A stretch of DNA of 64,000 nt from Paraburkholderia phenoliruptrix (GCF_902859825.1 NZ_CADIKB010000008.1:124001-188000); one strand, 5' to 3'. Positions 37,105 to 47,520 are shown, counted from the first letter of the stretch. Translations and numbers: made by a program. The notes: generated from the sequence alone by a model not told the origin.

Positions 37105-37435
37105 GGAGGGGGCGTTGAGTTTCAGCGATGATCCATTGGCCATAGGCGGCCGACGCGGTGGCTTGCCAGGACAGGATTTCCGGCGTGTCGTACGGGTGGT
37201 GCGCCTGTAGGTACTGCTCGAGTTCGACCGCGCGCGCCGCGCTCGTCTTGAACAGCAACTGGATTTCTTGCGCCGTCTCCACTTGGCCATGCCAGTGATA
37301 ACTGGACTGCACGGCACCGAGCTGCGTGACGCACGCGCACAGTCGCGCAGCCAGCGCGTCGGCGGCAAGCTTCTGGGCCACGGCCGCGTCGGGTACCGTC
37401 GTCAGAAGTAAAGTCACGTTCACGCTCAAACTCAC
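37097..37435 (-). CDS. cutA: Divalent cation tolerance protein CutA
   Basis: 112 aa from GTG 37435, which has GGAG 6 nt upstream; an in-frame GTG at 37453 is the alternative. The sequence NVTLLLTTVPDAAVAQKLAADALAARLCACV, the YHWHGQVETAQEIQLLFKT strand and HHPYDTPEILSW are standard for CutA1, a small trimer linked to copper and other metal tolerance. The gene lies 200 nt after rplQ on the same strand, past the rplQ terminator, and overlaps the dsbD start. Confidence 0.93.
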   Translation of the reverse strand: MSLSVNVTLLLTTVPDAAVAQKLAADALAARLCACVTQLGAVQSSYHWHGQVETAQEIQLLFKTSAARAVELEQYLQAHHPYDTPEILSWQATASAAYGQWIIAETQRPLHV

Positions 37436-37580
37436 AGATAGCTCCGGCAACACACAAGCTGGGTGCCCCTATCGTATCACCTGGCATTGCGGTGTCGCTC
37501 GCAGCTCGGCTCCCGGTATGCGGCATTTGGCCGCCGGGCCCTTTCGTGCGCGGGACCCAGCGTTTGCGCCGCCGCAAACA

Positions 37581-37609
37581 AAAAAGCCAGGCTGCGAGCC
37601 TGGCTTTTT
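37581..37609. terminator. Terminator of the alpha operon after rplQ
   Basis: AAAAAGCCAGGCT (37581-37593) pairs with AGCCTGGCTTTTT (37597-37609). On the minus strand it follows the rplQ stop by about 25 nt. It ends the ribosomal block. Confidence 0.93.
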
Positions 37610-37633
37610 CCTGACCGAACAGCGCCTGAACGC

Positions 37634-38026
37634 TTATTCAGCTTCTTGCACTTCGACTTCTTCAACTTCCGGGCGGTCGAGCAGTTCGACGAGCGCCATG
37701 GGTGCGTTGTCGCCGACGCGGAAGCCGAACTTCAGCACGCGCAGGTAGCCGCCCGGACGGTTAGCGTAACGCGGGCCGAGGACGTCGAACAGCTTCGTGA
37801 CCGAGTCACGATCGCGCAGGCGGTTGAATGCCAGACGACGATTGGCCAGCGACGGCTTCTTGCCGAGCGTGATCAGCGGCTCGACAACTTTACGGAGTTC
37901 TTTCGCCTTCGGCAGCGTGGTCTTGATGACTTCGTGCTCGATCAGCGAGTTGGACATATTACGGAGCATTGCCAGACGGTGGCTGCTCGTGCGGTTCAGT
38001 TTCCGCAGGCCATGACGGTGACGCAT
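37634..38026 (-). CDS. rplQ: 50S ribosomal protein L17
   Basis: 130 aa. [24 protein letters not shown] is the conserved N-terminus, with an acidic C-terminal tail ([11 protein letters not shown]). L17 binds 23S rRNA on the solvent side near the tunnel exit. It is the last gene of the alpha operon, 179 nt after rpoA, with a strong hairpin in that gap and a terminator downstream. Confidence 0.98.
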   Translation of the reverse strand: MRHRHGLRKLNRTSSHRLAMLRNMSNSLIEHEVIKTTLPKAKELRKVVEPLITLGKKPSLANRRLAFNRLRDRDSVTKLFDVLGPRYANRPGGYLRVLKFGFRVGDNAPMALVELLDRPEVEEVEVQEAE

Positions 38027-38119
38027 GTTGATTCCTTCGATTCAAAGTTTTGGTCCAGCTCTTCTATCGCGCTGCTTCGCTCTGAAATGACTGCAGAGCA
38101 GAGAGCACACGGGCCGGTA

Positions 38120-38164
38120 GTAAAAAAAGACAAGACGCGGATTTTAAAGGAAAATCCGCGTCTT
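38120..38164 (-). terminator. Strong hairpin with T run between rpoA and rplQ
   Basis: A perfect 14-bp stem AAGACGCGGATTTT (38132-38145) / AAAATCCGCGTCTT (38151-38164) with a 5-nt loop. On the minus strand the stem is followed by GTCTTTTTTT. It looks like a terminator or attenuator between two genes that are normally co-transcribed. How much reads through cannot be told. Confidence 0.65.
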
Positions 38165-38205
38165 TGCCAGTGCAGCGGCGCGTTCCGCCGCGGACGGCAG
38201 CCGGC

Positions 38206-39183
38206 TTACTTGTCCAGCCCTGCGGGCGGCCAGTTTTCCAGCTTCATGCCGAGCGTCAAACCACGCGACGCCAGTACTTCCTTGATTTCGTTCAGCGACT
38301 TGCGGCCCAGGTTCGGCGTCTTGAGCAGCTCGTTTTCCGTGCGCTGGATCAGATCGCCGATGTAGTAGATGTTCTCGGCCTTCAGACAGTTCGCGGAACG
38401 AACCGTCAGCTCGAGGTCATCGACCGGGCGCAGCAGGATCGGATCGATCTGCGGCGCGCGCGACGGCGCTTCAGCCGTTGCTTCGGTGCCTTCCAGTGCA
38501 GCGAACACCGACAGTTGATCCACCAGAATGCGAGCCGATTGACGGATCGCTTCTTCCGGCGAAATCACACCGTTGGTTTCGATGTTCATCACGAGCTTGT
38601 CGAGGTCGGTACGCTGTTCGACACGAGCGCTTTCAACGGCGTAGCTCACGCGGCGAACCGGCGAGAACGACGCGTCCAGCACGATCCGGCCAATGATCTT
38701 GGCCGATTCTTCGCCGTAACGACGTACATTGCCCGGCACATAGCCGCGGCCCTTCTCAACCTTGATCTGAACGTCGAGCTTGCCGCCCTTCGACAGATGC
38801 GCGATCACGTGGTCAGGGTTGATCACTTCGCAGTCGTGCGCCAGCTCGATATCGCCAGCCGTCACGACGCCTTCGCCTTCCTTGCGCAGCGTAACCGTCA
38901 CTTCGTCACGGTTATGCAGCTTGAACACTACGCCCTTCAGGTTCAACAACAGGTTGACCACGTCCTCTTGCACACCGTCGAGCGTCGAATACTCATGCAC
39001 GACGCCTGCGATCGTCACTTCGGTCGGCGCATAGCCGATCATGGACGACAGCAGCACGCGCCGGAGCGCGTTACCCAAGGTGTGGCCGTAACCGCGTTCA
39101 AACGGTTCCATGACCACTTTCGCGTGGCTTTCGCCCAGCGATTCAACTGCGATGATCTTGGGCTTCAACAAACTGGTTTGCAT
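38206..39183 (-). CDS. rpoA: RNA polymerase alpha subunit
   Basis: 325 aa. The N-terminal assembly domain (about 1-230, with [20 protein letters not shown]) and the C-terminal domain ([37 protein letters not shown], about 248-315) are intact, including the Arg of LTVRSANCL that contacts UP elements and activators. Two alpha subunits scaffold the enzyme. In the alpha operon after rpsD; a 123-nt gap precedes it. Confidence 0.99.
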
Positions 39184-39306
39184 AGGTTTTCCTTTTCAAT
39201 ACCCTCGGCTCGTTACACCGATAAGGCTGACCGGTAACAACCTGAAAATGAACAGCCGAGACGCCCCCTTGCGCAACGCAACGGGGTGCCCCGGCCGCTA
39301 ATCCGA

Positions 39307-39930
39307 TTACCGCGAATACAATTCGACGATCAGGCTTTCGTTGATGTCGCCAGCGATCTCGCTGCGTTCCGGCTTCTGCTTGAACGTGCCTTCGAACTTC
39401 TTCGAATCGACCGAGACCCAGCTCGGCATGCCGCCTTGCTCAGCCAGCGACAGCGCTTCGAGAATACGCGCTTGCTTCTTCGATTGTTCGCGCACTGCGA
39501 CAACGTCGCCTGCCTTCACTTGCATCGACGGGATGTTCGAGACGACGCCGTTCACCATGATCGCCTTGTGGCTCACCAACTGACGTGCTTCAGCGCGCGT
39601 CGAGCCGAAGCCCATGCGATACACGACGTTGTCCAGACGCGACTCGAGCAATTGCAGCAGGTTTTCACCCGTGTTGCCCTTCAGACGGTCGGCTTCAGCG
39701 AAGTAACGGCGGAATTGACGCTCCAGCACGCCGTAGATGCGCTTCACTTTTTGCTTTTCGCGCAGCTGCGTGCCGTAGTCGGACGTACGTGCGCCCGAAG
39801 TGCGGCCATGCTGGCCGGGCTTGCTGTCAAGCTTGCACTTGTCAGCGAGCGAACGACGGGCGCTCTTCAGGAAGAGGTCGGTGCCTTCACGGCGGGACAG
39901 CTTGGCCTTAGGGCCGATATAACGTGCCAC
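39307..39930 (-). CDS. rpsD: 30S ribosomal protein S4
   Basis: 207 aa. [20 protein letters not shown] and the S4 RNA-binding domain ([33 protein letters not shown]) are present, ending [11 protein letters not shown]. It is a primary 16S binding protein that nucleates the 30S body. In E. coli S4 is the translational repressor of the alpha operon; here a 156-nt gap with a long hairpin lies just upstream (after rpsK). Confidence 0.99.
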   Translation of the reverse strand: MARYIGPKAKLSRREGTDLFLKSARRSLADKCKLDSKPGQHGRTSGARTSDYGTQLREKQKVKRIYGVLERQFRRYFAEADRLKGNTGENLLQLLESRLDNVVYRMGFGSTRAEARQLVSHKAIMVNGVVSNIPSMQVKAGDVVAVREQSKKQARILEALSLAEQGGMPSWVSVDSKKFEGTFKQKPERSEIAGDINESLIVELYSR

Positions 39931-40030
39931 GTTGATTCCTTCGTTGATTAGTCACGCGAATGCGTGCACTCGCGCTAGTCCGAACCCTTTGGGTCGAACG
40001 GTGGGCTTAGTCAATTCAATAGCGCAAGCA

Positions 40031-40068
40031 GCCTGTTTCGCCGGCTACTCGATCCGGCGGCAACAGGC
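40031..40068 (-). other. Long stem-loop between rpsK and rpsD
   Basis: GCCTGTT (40031-40037) pairs with AACAGGC (40062-40068) and, after a short internal mismatch, CGCCGG (40039-40044) with CCGGCG (40054-40059), around a 9-nt loop. It sits in the 156-nt gap and would be part of the rpsD leader. A role in S4 feedback is only a guess from position. Confidence 0.45.
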
Positions 40069-40086
40069 GCAAGCGAAAACAGCGTC

Positions 40087-40491
40087 TTAGATACGACGAC
40101 GCTTCGGCGGACGGCAGCCGTTGTGCGGAACCGGGGTCACGTCGGAGATCGCGGTGATCTTGATGCCAAGACCATGCAACGCGCGCACCGCCGACTCACG
40201 GCCAGGACCGGGGCCCTTGATCCGCACTTCGAGGTTCTTCACGCCGTATTCCATCGCCACGCGGCCAGCCGATTCGGCTGCCACCTGAGCTGCAAACGGG
40301 GTCGATTTACGCGAGCCCTTGAAGCCCTGACCACCCGACGTTGCCCAGGCAAGTGCATTGCCTTGACGATCGGTGATCGTGATGATGGTGTTGTTGAACG
40401 ACGCGTGAACGTGAACCACGCCCTCGGCGACGTTCTTCTTGACCTTCTTGCGAACGCGTTGCGCCGCGGAGTTGTTCGAAGCCTTAGCCAT
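40087..40491 (-). CDS. rpsK: 30S ribosomal protein S11
   Basis: 134 aa with the conserved [22 protein letters not shown] and the C-terminal [20 protein letters not shown]. It forms the 30S platform with S7 and S21. Co-transcribed with rpsM (28-nt gap). Confidence 0.99.
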   Translation of the reverse strand: MAKASNNSAAQRVRKKVKKNVAEGVVHVHASFNNTIITITDRQGNALAWATSGGQGFKGSRKSTPFAAQVAAESAGRVAMEYGVKNLEVRIKGPGPGRESAVRALHGLGIKITAISDVTPVPHNGCRPPKRRRI

Positions 40492-40519
40492 TACGTTTTC
40501 CTGTAACTGTCAGTTCCGC

Positions 40520-40885
40520 TTACTTCTTCAGCGATTGCGCTGCACGACGCGGACCCTTGCGCGTACGGGCATTCGTACGCGTGCGTTGGCCGCGCAGGGG
40601 CAAGCCCTTACGATGCCGCACACCGCGGTAGCAGCCGAGATCCATCAGGCGCTTGATGTTCATCGTCGTTTCACGGCGCAGATCGCCTTCAACGATGAAC
40701 TTGCCGACTTCTTCACGCAGCTTTTCGAGGTCTGCGTCAGTCAGGTCTTTGACCTTCTTCGAAAATGCCACACCAGCAGCGACGCAAATGTCGCGCGAGC
40801 GCGTGCGGCCTACACCGTAAATAGCCGTCAGGCCGATTTCAGTGTGCTGGTGGTTCGGGATGTTAACCCCTGCGATACGAGCCAT
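40520..40885 (-). CDS. rpsM: 30S ribosomal protein S13
   Basis: 121 aa. [20 protein letters not shown] and the basic C-terminal tail RGLP-type ([20 protein letters not shown]) are typical. It lies in the 30S head, touching the A/P-site tRNAs and 50S bridges. The alpha operon starts here with rpsM, 41 nt after rpmJ. Confidence 0.99.
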   Translation of the reverse strand: MARIAGVNIPNHQHTEIGLTAIYGVGRTRSRDICVAAGVAFSKKVKDLTDADLEKLREEVGKFIVEGDLRRETTMNIKRLMDLGCYRGVRHRKGLPLRGQRTRTNARTRKGPRRAAQSLKK

Positions 40886-40926
40886 TGTTTTTCCTCAAAC
40901 AAAAAGCGCAAGCAAAAGCGCGGCGT

Positions 40927-41043
40927 TCAGCCTTGACGCTGTTTGTGGCGCGGATCAGAGCTGCAAATCACGCGCACAACGCCTTTGCGCTTGATGATCT
41001 TGCAATTGCGGCAAATGCGCTTAACCGATGCCATCACTTTCAT
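40927..41043 (-). CDS. rpmJ: 50S ribosomal protein L36
   Basis: 38 aa, found by reading the minus strand: [20 protein letters not shown] at the start and HKQRQG at the end. The zinc motif is complete (C-x2-C, then a Cys and a His in [10 protein letters not shown]), the C+ type of L36. It lies 20 nt after infA and 41 nt before rpsM, its usual site. Confidence 0.97.
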
Positions 41044-41063
41044 GATATTACCCTTTTTTCAAA

Positions 41064-41282
41064 TCACTTCGCCCGGAACACGATCCGCGCACGCGACAGA
41101 TCGTAAGGCGTCAATTCAACCGTCACCTTGTCGCCCGGCAGGATCCGGATGTAATGCATCCGCATCTTGCCGGATATGTGTCCCAATACGACATGGCCGT
41201 TTTCCAGCTTCACCCTGAAGGTAGCGTTAGGCAGGTTTTCGATGACTTCACCCTGCATCTGGATAACATCGTCTTTGGCCAT
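41064..41282 (-). CDS. infA: Translation initiation factor IF-1
   Basis: 72 aa from ATG 41282 ([20 protein letters not shown]), matching the family's exact length; an in-frame ATG four codons earlier overlaps the secY end. It has the S1/OB fold with [26 protein letters not shown]-1 occupies the ribosomal A site during initiation. It lies 8 nt after secY. Several Burkholderiaceae have a second infA elsewhere. Confidence 0.98.
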   Translation of the reverse strand: MAKDDVIQMQGEVIENLPNATFRVKLENGHVVLGHISGKMRMHYIRILPGDKVTVELTPYDLSRARIVFRAK

Positions 41283-41290
41283 AAGTCCTT

Positions 41291-42637
41291 TCAACGCATC
41301 GGGACGCCGCCGCCTTTGAAATTAGCTTTCTTCAGCAGCGATTCATACTGTTGCGACATAACGTACGACTGCACCTGCGCCATGAAATCCATTGTGACGA
41401 CGACAATGATCAGCAGCGACGTTCCACCAAAATAAAACGGCACGTTCCAGCGCAGCACCAGAAACTCGGGCAGCAGGCAAACAAACACGATGTAGATCGC
41501 ACCGGCCAGCGTCAGACGCGTGAGGATGCGGTCGATATATCGCGCCGTTTGATCGCCCGGGCGGATGCCAGGAACGAAAGCGCCACTCTTTTTCAGGTTG
41601 TCGGCCGTCTCTCTGCTGTTGAACACCAGTGCGGTGTAGAAGAAGCAGAAGAACACGATCGCCAACGCGTACAGCAACACGTACACCGGTTGACCGGGCT
41701 TGAGGGCTTCGGCCACATTGTGCAGCGTGTCTGCGAACCAGCTGGTGCGCGACCCCGAACTGAACCAGTTCAGGATGGTTGCCGGGAAGAGAATGATCGA
41801 CGATGCGAAGATCGGCGGAATCACACCCGACATGTTCAACTTCAGCGGCAAATGCGAGGATTGACCGCCGTAAATCTTGTTACCGACTTGCCGCTTCGCA
41901 TAATTCACGAGAATCTTGCGCTGGCCGCGTTCGATGAACACCACCAGATACGTCACGGCAGCGATCAGCGCGACGACGATAATCGCCGAGATGATGCTCA
42001 TCGAGCCGGTTCGCACCAGTTCGAAAAGACCACCGATTGCGTTCGGAAAACCCGCCGCAATACCGCCGAAAATGATGATCGAAATACCGTTGCCAAGTCC
42101 GCGCTCCGTGATCTGCTCACCCAGCCACATCAGGAACATCGTGCCCGTCACCAGCGTCACGACCGTCGTCAACCGAAACACCATTCCCGGATCGATCACC
42201 AGAGCCGGCTGATTCTCCAGAGCCACGGCGATGCCGAATGCCTGGAACGTCGCCAGCAGAACCGTGAAGATTCGCGTGTACTGCGTGATCTTCCGCTGCC
42301 CCGCCTGCCCTTCCTTCTTCAGCGCTTCCAGCTGCGGCGAGACAATTGCCAGCAACTGCATAATGATCGACGCCGAGATGTACGGCATGATCCCGAGCGC
42401 GAAAATCGTGAACCGCGAAAGTGCGCCACCCGAAAACATGTTGAACATGCCAAGGATGCCGCCCGACTGGCTTTGGAACAACTTCGCCAGCTGGTCCGGG
42501 TCGATACCCGGCACCGGAATGTGCGCGCCGATACGGTAGACGATCAGCGCCAGCAGCAGGAACACTGCCCGCCGACGCAGATCGCCGAACTTCGCCGCGC
42601 TGCGACCGGGTTTTGCGAGACTCGGGCTGTTAGCCAA
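41291..42637 (-). CDS. secY: Protein translocase subunit SecY
   Basis: 448 aa using a TTG start (42637-42635), which follows a strong GGAGAAGG site. The upstream ATG (42655) overlaps that ribosome site, and the first residues after TTG ([36 protein letters not shown]) are the normal SecY N-terminus. Ten membrane helices are seen, with the plug region [37 protein letters not shown]. It is the channel of the Sec translocon. In the spc operon between rplO and infA. Confidence 0.97.
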   Translation of the reverse strand: MANSPSLAKPGRSAAKFGDLRRRAVFLLLALIVYRIGAHIPVPGIDPDQLAKLFQSQSGGILGMFNMFSGGALSRFTIFALGIMPYISASIIMQLLAIVSPQLEALKKEGQAGQRKITQYTRIFTVLLATFQAFGIAVALENQPALVIDPGMVFRLTTVVTLVTGTMFLMWLGEQITERGLGNGISIIIFGGIAAGFPNAIGGLFELVRTGSMSIISAIIVVALIAAVTYLVVFIERGQRKILVNYAKRQVGNKIYGGQSSHLPLKLNMSGVIPPIFASSIILFPATILNWFSSGSRTSWFADTLHNVAEALKPGQPVYVLLYALAIVFFCFFYTALVFNSRETADNLKKSGAFVPGIRPGDQTARYIDRILTRLTLAGAIYIVFVCLLPEFLVLRWNVPFYFGGTSLLIIVVVTMDFMAQVQSYVMSQQYESLLKKANFKGGGVPMR

Positions 42638-42683
42638 GTACCTTCTCCGATGCAAAAGCTAGTGACGGCAAATAACTTGCGCG

Positions 42684-43118
42684 TTACTCGGCGAAAGAGC
42701 CGCCGGCTGCTTCGATCGCAGCGCGCGCACCCTTCGTCGCACTCAGACCCTTCACAACGATCTTGCGCTTCAGCTCGCCCGTCGCGATGATCTTGGCGCT
42801 CTTGATCAGCTCGCCGACCAAGCCAGCCTGCTTCAGAGCCAACAGATCGATTTCGTCGACCGGAAGCTTTTCCAGATCGCCGAGACGCACTTCACCGACG
42901 AATTCCTTCGTCAGCGAGGTGAAGCCTCGCTTCGGCAGGCGACGTTGCAGCGGCATTTGACCGCCTTCGAAGCCAACCTTGTGAAAGCCGCCCGAACGCG
43001 ACTTCTGACCCTTGTGACCACGGCCAGCGGTCTTGCCGAGGCCGGAGCCGATGCCGCGACCCACGCGACGCTTTGCATGCTTCGCGCCTTCAGCCGGCTT
43101 CAGGTTATTCAATTCCAT
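42684..43118 (-). CDS. rplO: 50S ribosomal protein L15
   Basis: 144 aa from ATG 43118 ([22 protein letters not shown]). The Gly/Arg-rich N-terminal arm ([21 protein letters not shown]) that reaches into 23S rRNA is typical. It lies between rpmD and secY in the spc operon. Confidence 0.98.
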   Translation of the reverse strand: MELNNLKPAEGAKHAKRRVGRGIGSGLGKTAGRGHKGQKSRSGGFHKVGFEGGQMPLQRRLPKRGFTSLTKEFVGEVRLGDLEKLPVDEIDLLALKQAGLVGELIKSAKIIATGELKRKIVVKGLSATKGARAAIEAAGGSFAE

Positions 43119-43147
43119 TATCAACTCCTTGAGTCCTGGTCAGCCGC

Positions 43148-43330
43148 TTAGCTGATGACCTTAACGAGGTACGAAACCTTGTTGATCATGCCGCGCACGG
43201 CCGGCGTGTCCTGCAACTCGCTGACCGAGTTGAGTCGGCGCAGGCCCAGGCCACGCACCGTTGCACGGTGCGTATCACGGGTGCCGATCAGGCTCTTGAC
43301 GAGCTGGACCTTGACAGTTTTTTCAGACAT
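43148..43330 (-). CDS. rpmD: 50S ribosomal protein L30
   Basis: 60 aa from ATG 43330 ([21 protein letters not shown]), the normal length; the longer open frame reads only through rps[29 protein letters not shown] is the standard signature. It lies 10 nt after rpsE. Confidence 0.98.
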   Translation of the reverse strand: MSEKTVKVQLVKSLIGTRDTHRATVRGLGLRRLNSVSELQDTPAVRGMINKVSYLVKVIS

Positions 43331-43340
43331 GGTGTCCACC

Positions 43341-43859
43341 TTAGCCCAGAATATCTTCGACGGACTTGCCGCGCTTCGCCGCGATATCGCTTGGCGTGGA
43401 CTGCTTGCGCAGACCGTCGAGCGTTGCACGAACGAGGTTGTACGGGTTCGTCGAGCCGTGGCTCTTGGCCACAACGTTCTGCACGCCCATCACGTCGAAC
43501 ACTGCGCGCATCGGGCCGCCGGCGATCACACCGGTACCGTCCTTCGCCGGAGCGAGGAGGACCATCGATGCGCCATGCTTGCCGTGCACTTCGTGTTGCA
43601 GGGTACCGTTCTTCAGCGGCACCTTGAACATGTTGCGGCGGGCTTGTTCCATCGCCTTCTGGACAGCGACCGGCACTTCCTTCGCCTTGCCCTTGCCCAT
43701 ACCGACGCGGCCATCACCGTCACCAACCACGGTCAGTGCGGCGAAGCCGAGAATACGGCCACCCTTCACGACCTTGGTCACGCGGTTGACCGAAATCATC
43801 TTTTCGCGCAGGCCGTCGTCGCGTTCGTCAGCCTGAACTTTCGCTTGCATCTTTGCCAT
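43341..43859 (-). CDS. rpsE: 30S ribosomal protein S5
   Basis: 172 aa with the double-stranded RNA-binding domain ([42 protein letters not shown]) and the fidelity region. Acts at the mRNA entry and decoding site. In the spc operon between rplR and rpmD. Confidence 0.99.
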   Translation of the reverse strand: MAKMQAKVQADERDDGLREKMISVNRVTKVVKGGRILGFAALTVVGDGDGRVGMGKGKAKEVPVAVQKAMEQARRNMFKVPLKNGTLQHEVHGKHGASMVLLAPAKDGTGVIAGGPMRAVFDVMGVQNVVAKSHGSTNPYNLVRATLDGLRKQSTPSDIAAKRGKSVEDILG

Positions 43860-43873
43860 GACGAATTCTTCCC

Positions 43874-44239
43874 TTAGAACTTGAGTCCGGCTTCGCGCGC
43901 CGCATCAGCCAGCGCTTTCACGCGGCCGTGGTAACGGAAACCCGAACGGTCGAAGGCGACGGATTCGATGCCGGCAGCCTTAGCCTTTTCTGCGATGCGC
44001 TTGCCGATCAGCGTGGCAGCAGCGACGTTGCCGCCCTTGCCCGTTTGATCAGCCAGTTGCGCACGCACTTCGGCCTCGAGCGTCGACGCGCTGGCGAGCA
44101 CCTTGGTGCCGCACGGCGAGAACACTTGCGCATAGATGTGCGTGTTCGTGCGATGCACGGCGAGACGCGCGACCTGCAGCTCAGCGATCTTGATACGCGT
44201 CTGACGAGCGCGGCGCAGGCGAGATTGAGTCTTATCCAT
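43874..44239 (-). CDS. rplR: 50S ribosomal protein L18
   Basis: 121 aa, [22 protein letters not shown] at the N-terminus and the [34 protein letters not shown]-terminus. Binds 5S rRNA with L5. 12 nt after rplF. Confidence 0.99.
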   Translation of the reverse strand: MDKTQSRLRRARQTRIKIAELQVARLAVHRTNTHIYAQVFSPCGTKVLASASTLEAEVRAQLADQTGKGGNVAAATLIGKRIAEKAKAAGIESVAFDRSGFRYHGRVKALADAAREAGLKF

Positions 44240-44251
44240 GATTGCGCACCC

Positions 44252-44782
44252 TTACTTCTTCTTCGTTTCTTTGAGGATCACGACCTCGTCAGCGTAGCGC
44301 ACACCCTTGCCCTTGTAGGGCTCCGGCGGGCGGTAGCCGCGCACTTCTGCAGCGACCTGGCCAACTTTCTGCTTGTCGATCCCCTTGATCACGATTTCGG
44401 TTTGCGACGGGGTTTCAGCCTTCACGCCTTCCGGCATCTGGTGCACCACAGGGTGCGAGAAACCCAGCGACAGGTTCAGCTTGTCGCCTTGCGCCTGTGC
44501 GCGATAACCGACGCCAACCAGCGTCAGCTTGCGCTCGAAACCCTTCGTCACGCCGTTCACCATGTTCGCAACCAGTGCACGCATCGTGCCCGACATCGCA
44601 TTCGCTTCGCGGCTTTCGTCAACCGGCTCGATCTTCAGAATGCCGTTGTCGTTCACCACTTTCACGAGGCGGTTTGCCGCCTGCGTAATCGTACCCAGCG
44701 GGCCCTTGACGGTGATGCGATCATCGCTCAGGGCCACTTCTGCGCCTTGCAGCGCGATCGGGCTCTTACCTACTCGAGACAT
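44252..44782 (-). CDS. rplF: 50S ribosomal protein L6
   Basis: 176 aa, [19 protein letters not shown]-terminus and the two L6 repeats, ending [24 protein letters not shown]. It lies near the factor-binding centre. 18 nt after rpsH. Confidence 0.99.
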   Translation of the reverse strand: MSRVGKSPIALQGAEVALSDDRITVKGPLGTITQAANRLVKVVNDNGILKIEPVDESREANAMSGTMRALVANMVNGVTKGFERKLTLVGVGYRAQAQGDKLNLSLGFSHPVVHQMPEGVKAETPSQTEIVIKGIDKQKVGQVAAEVRGYRPPEPYKGKGVRYADEVVILKETKKK

Positions 44783-44800
44783 GTTTCTCTCCTTTCGGCC

Positions 44801-45196
44801 TTAAGCGACGTAGCAGATGACTTCGCCGCCAACGCCCGTTGCGCGCGCCTTGCGGTCCGTCATCACGCCCTTCGGCGTCGACACGATTGCCACGCCGAGG
44901 CCATTCATGACCACGGGGATGTCGTTACGGCCGCGGTACACACGCAGACCAGGCTTCGAGACGCGTTCAATGCGCTCGATGACCGGACGGCCAGCGTAGT
45001 ACTTCAACACGATGTTCAATTCCGACTTCGCACCTTCGGACTTCACTGCGAAATCGTCGATATAACCTTCGTCCTTCAGGACCTGCGCAATCGCAACCTT
45101 GACTTTCGACGAGGGCATAGTCACCGAGACTTTCTCAACCATCTGCGCGTTGCGGATGCGAGTCAGCATATCGGCGATAGGATCACTCATGCTCAT
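44801..45196 (-). CDS. rpsH: 30S ribosomal protein S8
   Basis: 131 aa from ATG 45196, which has GGAG 8 nt upstream; a second ATG two codons later is possible. [17 protein letters not shown] and the C-terminal [27 protein letters not shown] are standard. In E. coli it represses the spc operon at L5; here rplE lies two genes upstream. Confidence 0.98.
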
Positions 45197-45210
45197 TTAT
45201 GTTTCTCCTA

Positions 45211-45516
45211 TTACCAGCTCGCCTTGGTCAGGCCAGGGATCTCGCCGCGGAACGCGATTTCGCGAATCTTGTTACGCGCCAGCCCGAATTTACGGAACGT
45301 ACCGCGCGGACGACCGGTAATTGCGCAACGGTTGCGCTTACGGGTCGGGTTAGAGTTGCGCGGCAGTTGTTGCAGTTCCAGACGTGCTGCGTAATGCTCT
45401 TCGTCCGACTTGCTCATATCGCTAATGATCGCCTTCAACTCTGCACGCTTGGGAGCGTACTTAGCAGCGAGGCGAGCACGCTTCTTTTCACGTTCGATCA
45501 GTGCCAGTTTAGCCAC
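45211..45516 (-). CDS. rpsN: 30S ribosomal protein S14 (zinc-independent form)
   Basis: 101 aa long form without the CxxC zinc pairs; the core [29 protein letters not shown] is typical. It sits in the 30S head. 7 nt after rplE. Confidence 0.98.
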   Translation of the reverse strand: MAKLALIEREKKRARLAAKYAPKRAELKAIISDMSKSDEEHYAARLELQQLPRNSNPTRKRNRCAITGRPRGTFRKFGLARNKIREIAFRGEIPGLTKASW

Positions 45517-45523
45517 GGTAACC

Positions 45524-46063
45524 TCAGTTTCTGAACGGGAACTTGAAGCTGGCGAGCAGAGCCTTTGCTTCGTCGTCGGTCTTCGCAGTCGTCGTGATGC
45601 TGATGTTCAGCCCACGCAGTGCGTCGATCTTGTCGTAATCGATTTCGGGGAAAATGATCTGCTCTTTCACACCGATGTTGTAGTTGCCGCGACCGTCGAA
45701 CGCCTTGCCCGACACGCCACGGAAGTCGCGCACACGGGGGAGCGCCACCGTCACGAAACGGTCGAGAAATTCGTACATAGCCTGACCACGCAACGTGACC
45801 ATCGCACCGATCGGATAGCCCTGACGGATCTTGAAGCCGGCAATTGCCTTGCGCGCCTTCGTGATCACCGGCTTCTGACCTGCGATCTTGGTCAGATCGC
45901 CCACAGCGTTTTCGATGATCTTCTTGTCAGCAACCGCTTCGCCAAGGCCCATGTTCAGGGTGATCTTGGTGATGCGCGGCACTTCCATCACAGACTTGTA
46001 ACCGAACTTCTCGATGAGGCCGGGTACAACCTTTTCTTTGTAAAACTCTTGCAAACGAGCCAT
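45524..46063 (-). CDS. rplE: 50S ribosomal protein L5
   Basis: 179 aa. [29 protein letters not shown] and [25 protein letters not shown] are typical. Binds 5S rRNA and contacts P-site tRNA and the 30S head. 17 nt after rplX. Confidence 0.99.
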   Translation of the reverse strand: MARLQEFYKEKVVPGLIEKFGYKSVMEVPRITKITLNMGLGEAVADKKIIENAVGDLTKIAGQKPVITKARKAIAGFKIRQGYPIGAMVTLRGQAMYEFLDRFVTVALPRVRDFRGVSGKAFDGRGNYNIGVKEQIIFPEIDYDKIDALRGLNISITTTAKTDDEAKALLASFKFPFRN

Positions 46064-46080
46064 TTTTTTACTCCGCAGCG

Positions 46081-46389
46081 TCAGGCGCTCAGCACGGCAC
46101 CGGTCGTCTTCAGGAAACGGACCTTCTTGTCTCCTTCAACCTTGATGCCCACACGCGACGCCTTGCCATTCGCGTCGACCAATGCGACGTTCGAAATTTG
46201 CAGCGGCATCGTCTTGGCTTCCACGCCACCCGTCGTACCCTTCATCGGGTTCGGCTTGACGTGCTTCTTGACGAGGTTGATGCCCTCGACAGTGACCTTG
46301 CCATCGCCAACGGACAGCACGACGCCGCGCTTGCCTTTATCTTTGCCGGTGATGACGATAACTTCGTCACCTTTGCGAATCTTGTTCAT
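46081..46389 (-). CDS. rplX: 50S ribosomal protein L24
   Basis: 102 aa with the KOW motif at the start ([24 protein letters not shown]). An early assembly protein that binds the 5' end of 23S rRNA. 9 nt after rplN. Confidence 0.99.
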   Translation of the reverse strand: MNKIRKGDEVIVITGKDKGKRGVVLSVGDGKVTVEGINLVKKHVKPNPMKGTTGGVEAKTMPLQISNVALVDANGKASRVGIKVEGDKKVRFLKTTGAVLSA

Positions 46390-46398
46390 CGCGACTCC

Positions 46399-46767
46399 TT
46401 ACAGCACTTCAGGTGCCAACGAAACGATCTTCATGAATCGTTCGCTGCGCAACTCGCGCGTGACAGGCCCGAAAATACGGGTGCCAATAGGTTCGAGCTT
46501 GGCATTCAACAACACTGCGGCGTTGCCGTCGAACTTGATCAGCGAGCCGTCCTGACGGCGCACGCCCTTGGCGGTGCGAACCACCACGGCGTTATAAATT
46601 TCGCCTTTCTTCACGCGCCCGCGCGGCGTTGCTTCTTTGACGGTCACCTTGATGATGTCGCCAATGCTGGCATAACGACGCTTCGAGCCGCCGAGCACCT
46701 TGATGCACATGACTTCACGCGCACCCGTGTTGTCGGCCACTTCAAGCCGAGTTTCGGTCTGGATCAT
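46399..46767 (-). CDS. rplN: 50S ribosomal protein L14
   Basis: 122 aa. [33 protein letters not shown] is the conserved N-terminus. It is the first gene of the spc operon, as in E. coli. A 289-nt gap with a good promoter candidate at 46985-47012 lies upstream, giving a leader of about 210 nt. Confidence 0.99.
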   Translation of the reverse strand: MIQTETRLEVADNTGAREVMCIKVLGGSKRRYASIGDIIKVTVKEATPRGRVKKGEIYNAVVVRTAKGVRRQDGSLIKFDGNAAVLLNAKLEPIGTRIFGPVTRELRSERFMKIVSLAPEVL

Positions 46768-46975
46768 GGTTTATCTTTCCCAACTTAATCCGGTCACACC
46801 ACCATGGCGTACCCGGTCAGTCTTGGTCCCGTCAGCCAATCGGCTGCTTGGGTTAGAACAGCAGCGACGGCAAACGAAACCCGCCATCGCAATCCGGTGA
46901 ATCCTTCGGGACAGGCTGGCGCCTGAACCGCTTCCCCCACCAACTTCGCCCGCGACGGGGCTCCCATAAAGAGGG

Positions 46976-47012
46976 AAGACCGAGATTATAACAAATAATC
47001 TCGGTCTTGCAA
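46976..47012 (-). promoter_or_regulatory. Candidate spc operon promoter inside an inverted repeat
   Basis: On the minus strand TTGCAA (47012-47007), 16 nt, TATAAT (46990-46985). The spacer and -10 box lie within a perfect 14-bp inverted repeat, AAGACCGAGATTAT (46976-46989) and ATAATCTCGGTCTT (46995-47008), with a 5-nt loop. The position just upstream of rplN matches the known Pspc of E. coli. The matches are seen; the function is inferred. Confidence 0.65.
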
Positions 47013-47056
47013 GCGAAATCTACTGCGATTTCAACAACTTCTACTGCTTTGCGGCG

Positions 47057-47329
47057 TCAGATGACGCGAGCAGCCTCGACCAGGCGAGCCACAACCCAAG
47101 CCTTCGTCTTCGAAATCGGACGAGTTTCCTGGATTTCAACGAGGTCGCCTTCGTTGTACGTGTTCGCGTCGTCGTGCGCGTGGTACTTCTTCGAGCGCAC
47201 AACGTACTTGCCGTAGATCGGGTGCTTCACGCGGTGCTCGACCAGCACGGTGACCGTCTTGTCCATCTTGTTGCTGACGACCTTGCCGACCAGCGTCCGC
47301 TTGAGCGAGGTTTTTACGCTATCGTTCAT
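47057..47329 (-). CDS. rpsQ: 30S ribosomal protein S17
   Basis: 90 aa OB-fold protein: [25 protein letters not shown] is typical. A primary 16S binder. It overlaps the rpmC stop (ATGA). It is the last gene of the S10 operon block before the spc promoter gap. Confidence 0.98.
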
Positions 47330-47520
47330 TTCTGGTTCGCCTTCTCAGTCAGGACGGTCCGCACACGTGCGATGTCGCGACGAACCTTCTTCAGCTGGCT
47401 CGTGTTCGTGAGCTGCTGGGTCGCGAGTTGCATGCGCAGGCCGAATTGCGCCTTCAGCAGGTCCGACAGCTCCTTGTTGAGCGCGGCCTGATCTTTCTGG
47501 TGAAGTTCGGAAGCCTTCAT
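47326..47520 (-). CDS. rpmC: 50S ribosomal protein L29
   Basis: 64 aa from the second of two adjacent Met codons ([20 protein letters not shown]), the family's normal length and start. It is an alpha-helical hairpin at the tunnel exit near the SRP and trigger factor site. Lies between rplP and rpsQ. Confidence 0.97.

Noticed and set aside
37105..37368. 88-residue N-terminal extension of dsbD
   Set aside because: It lies within cutA in another frame; the signal peptide starts at ATG 37104.
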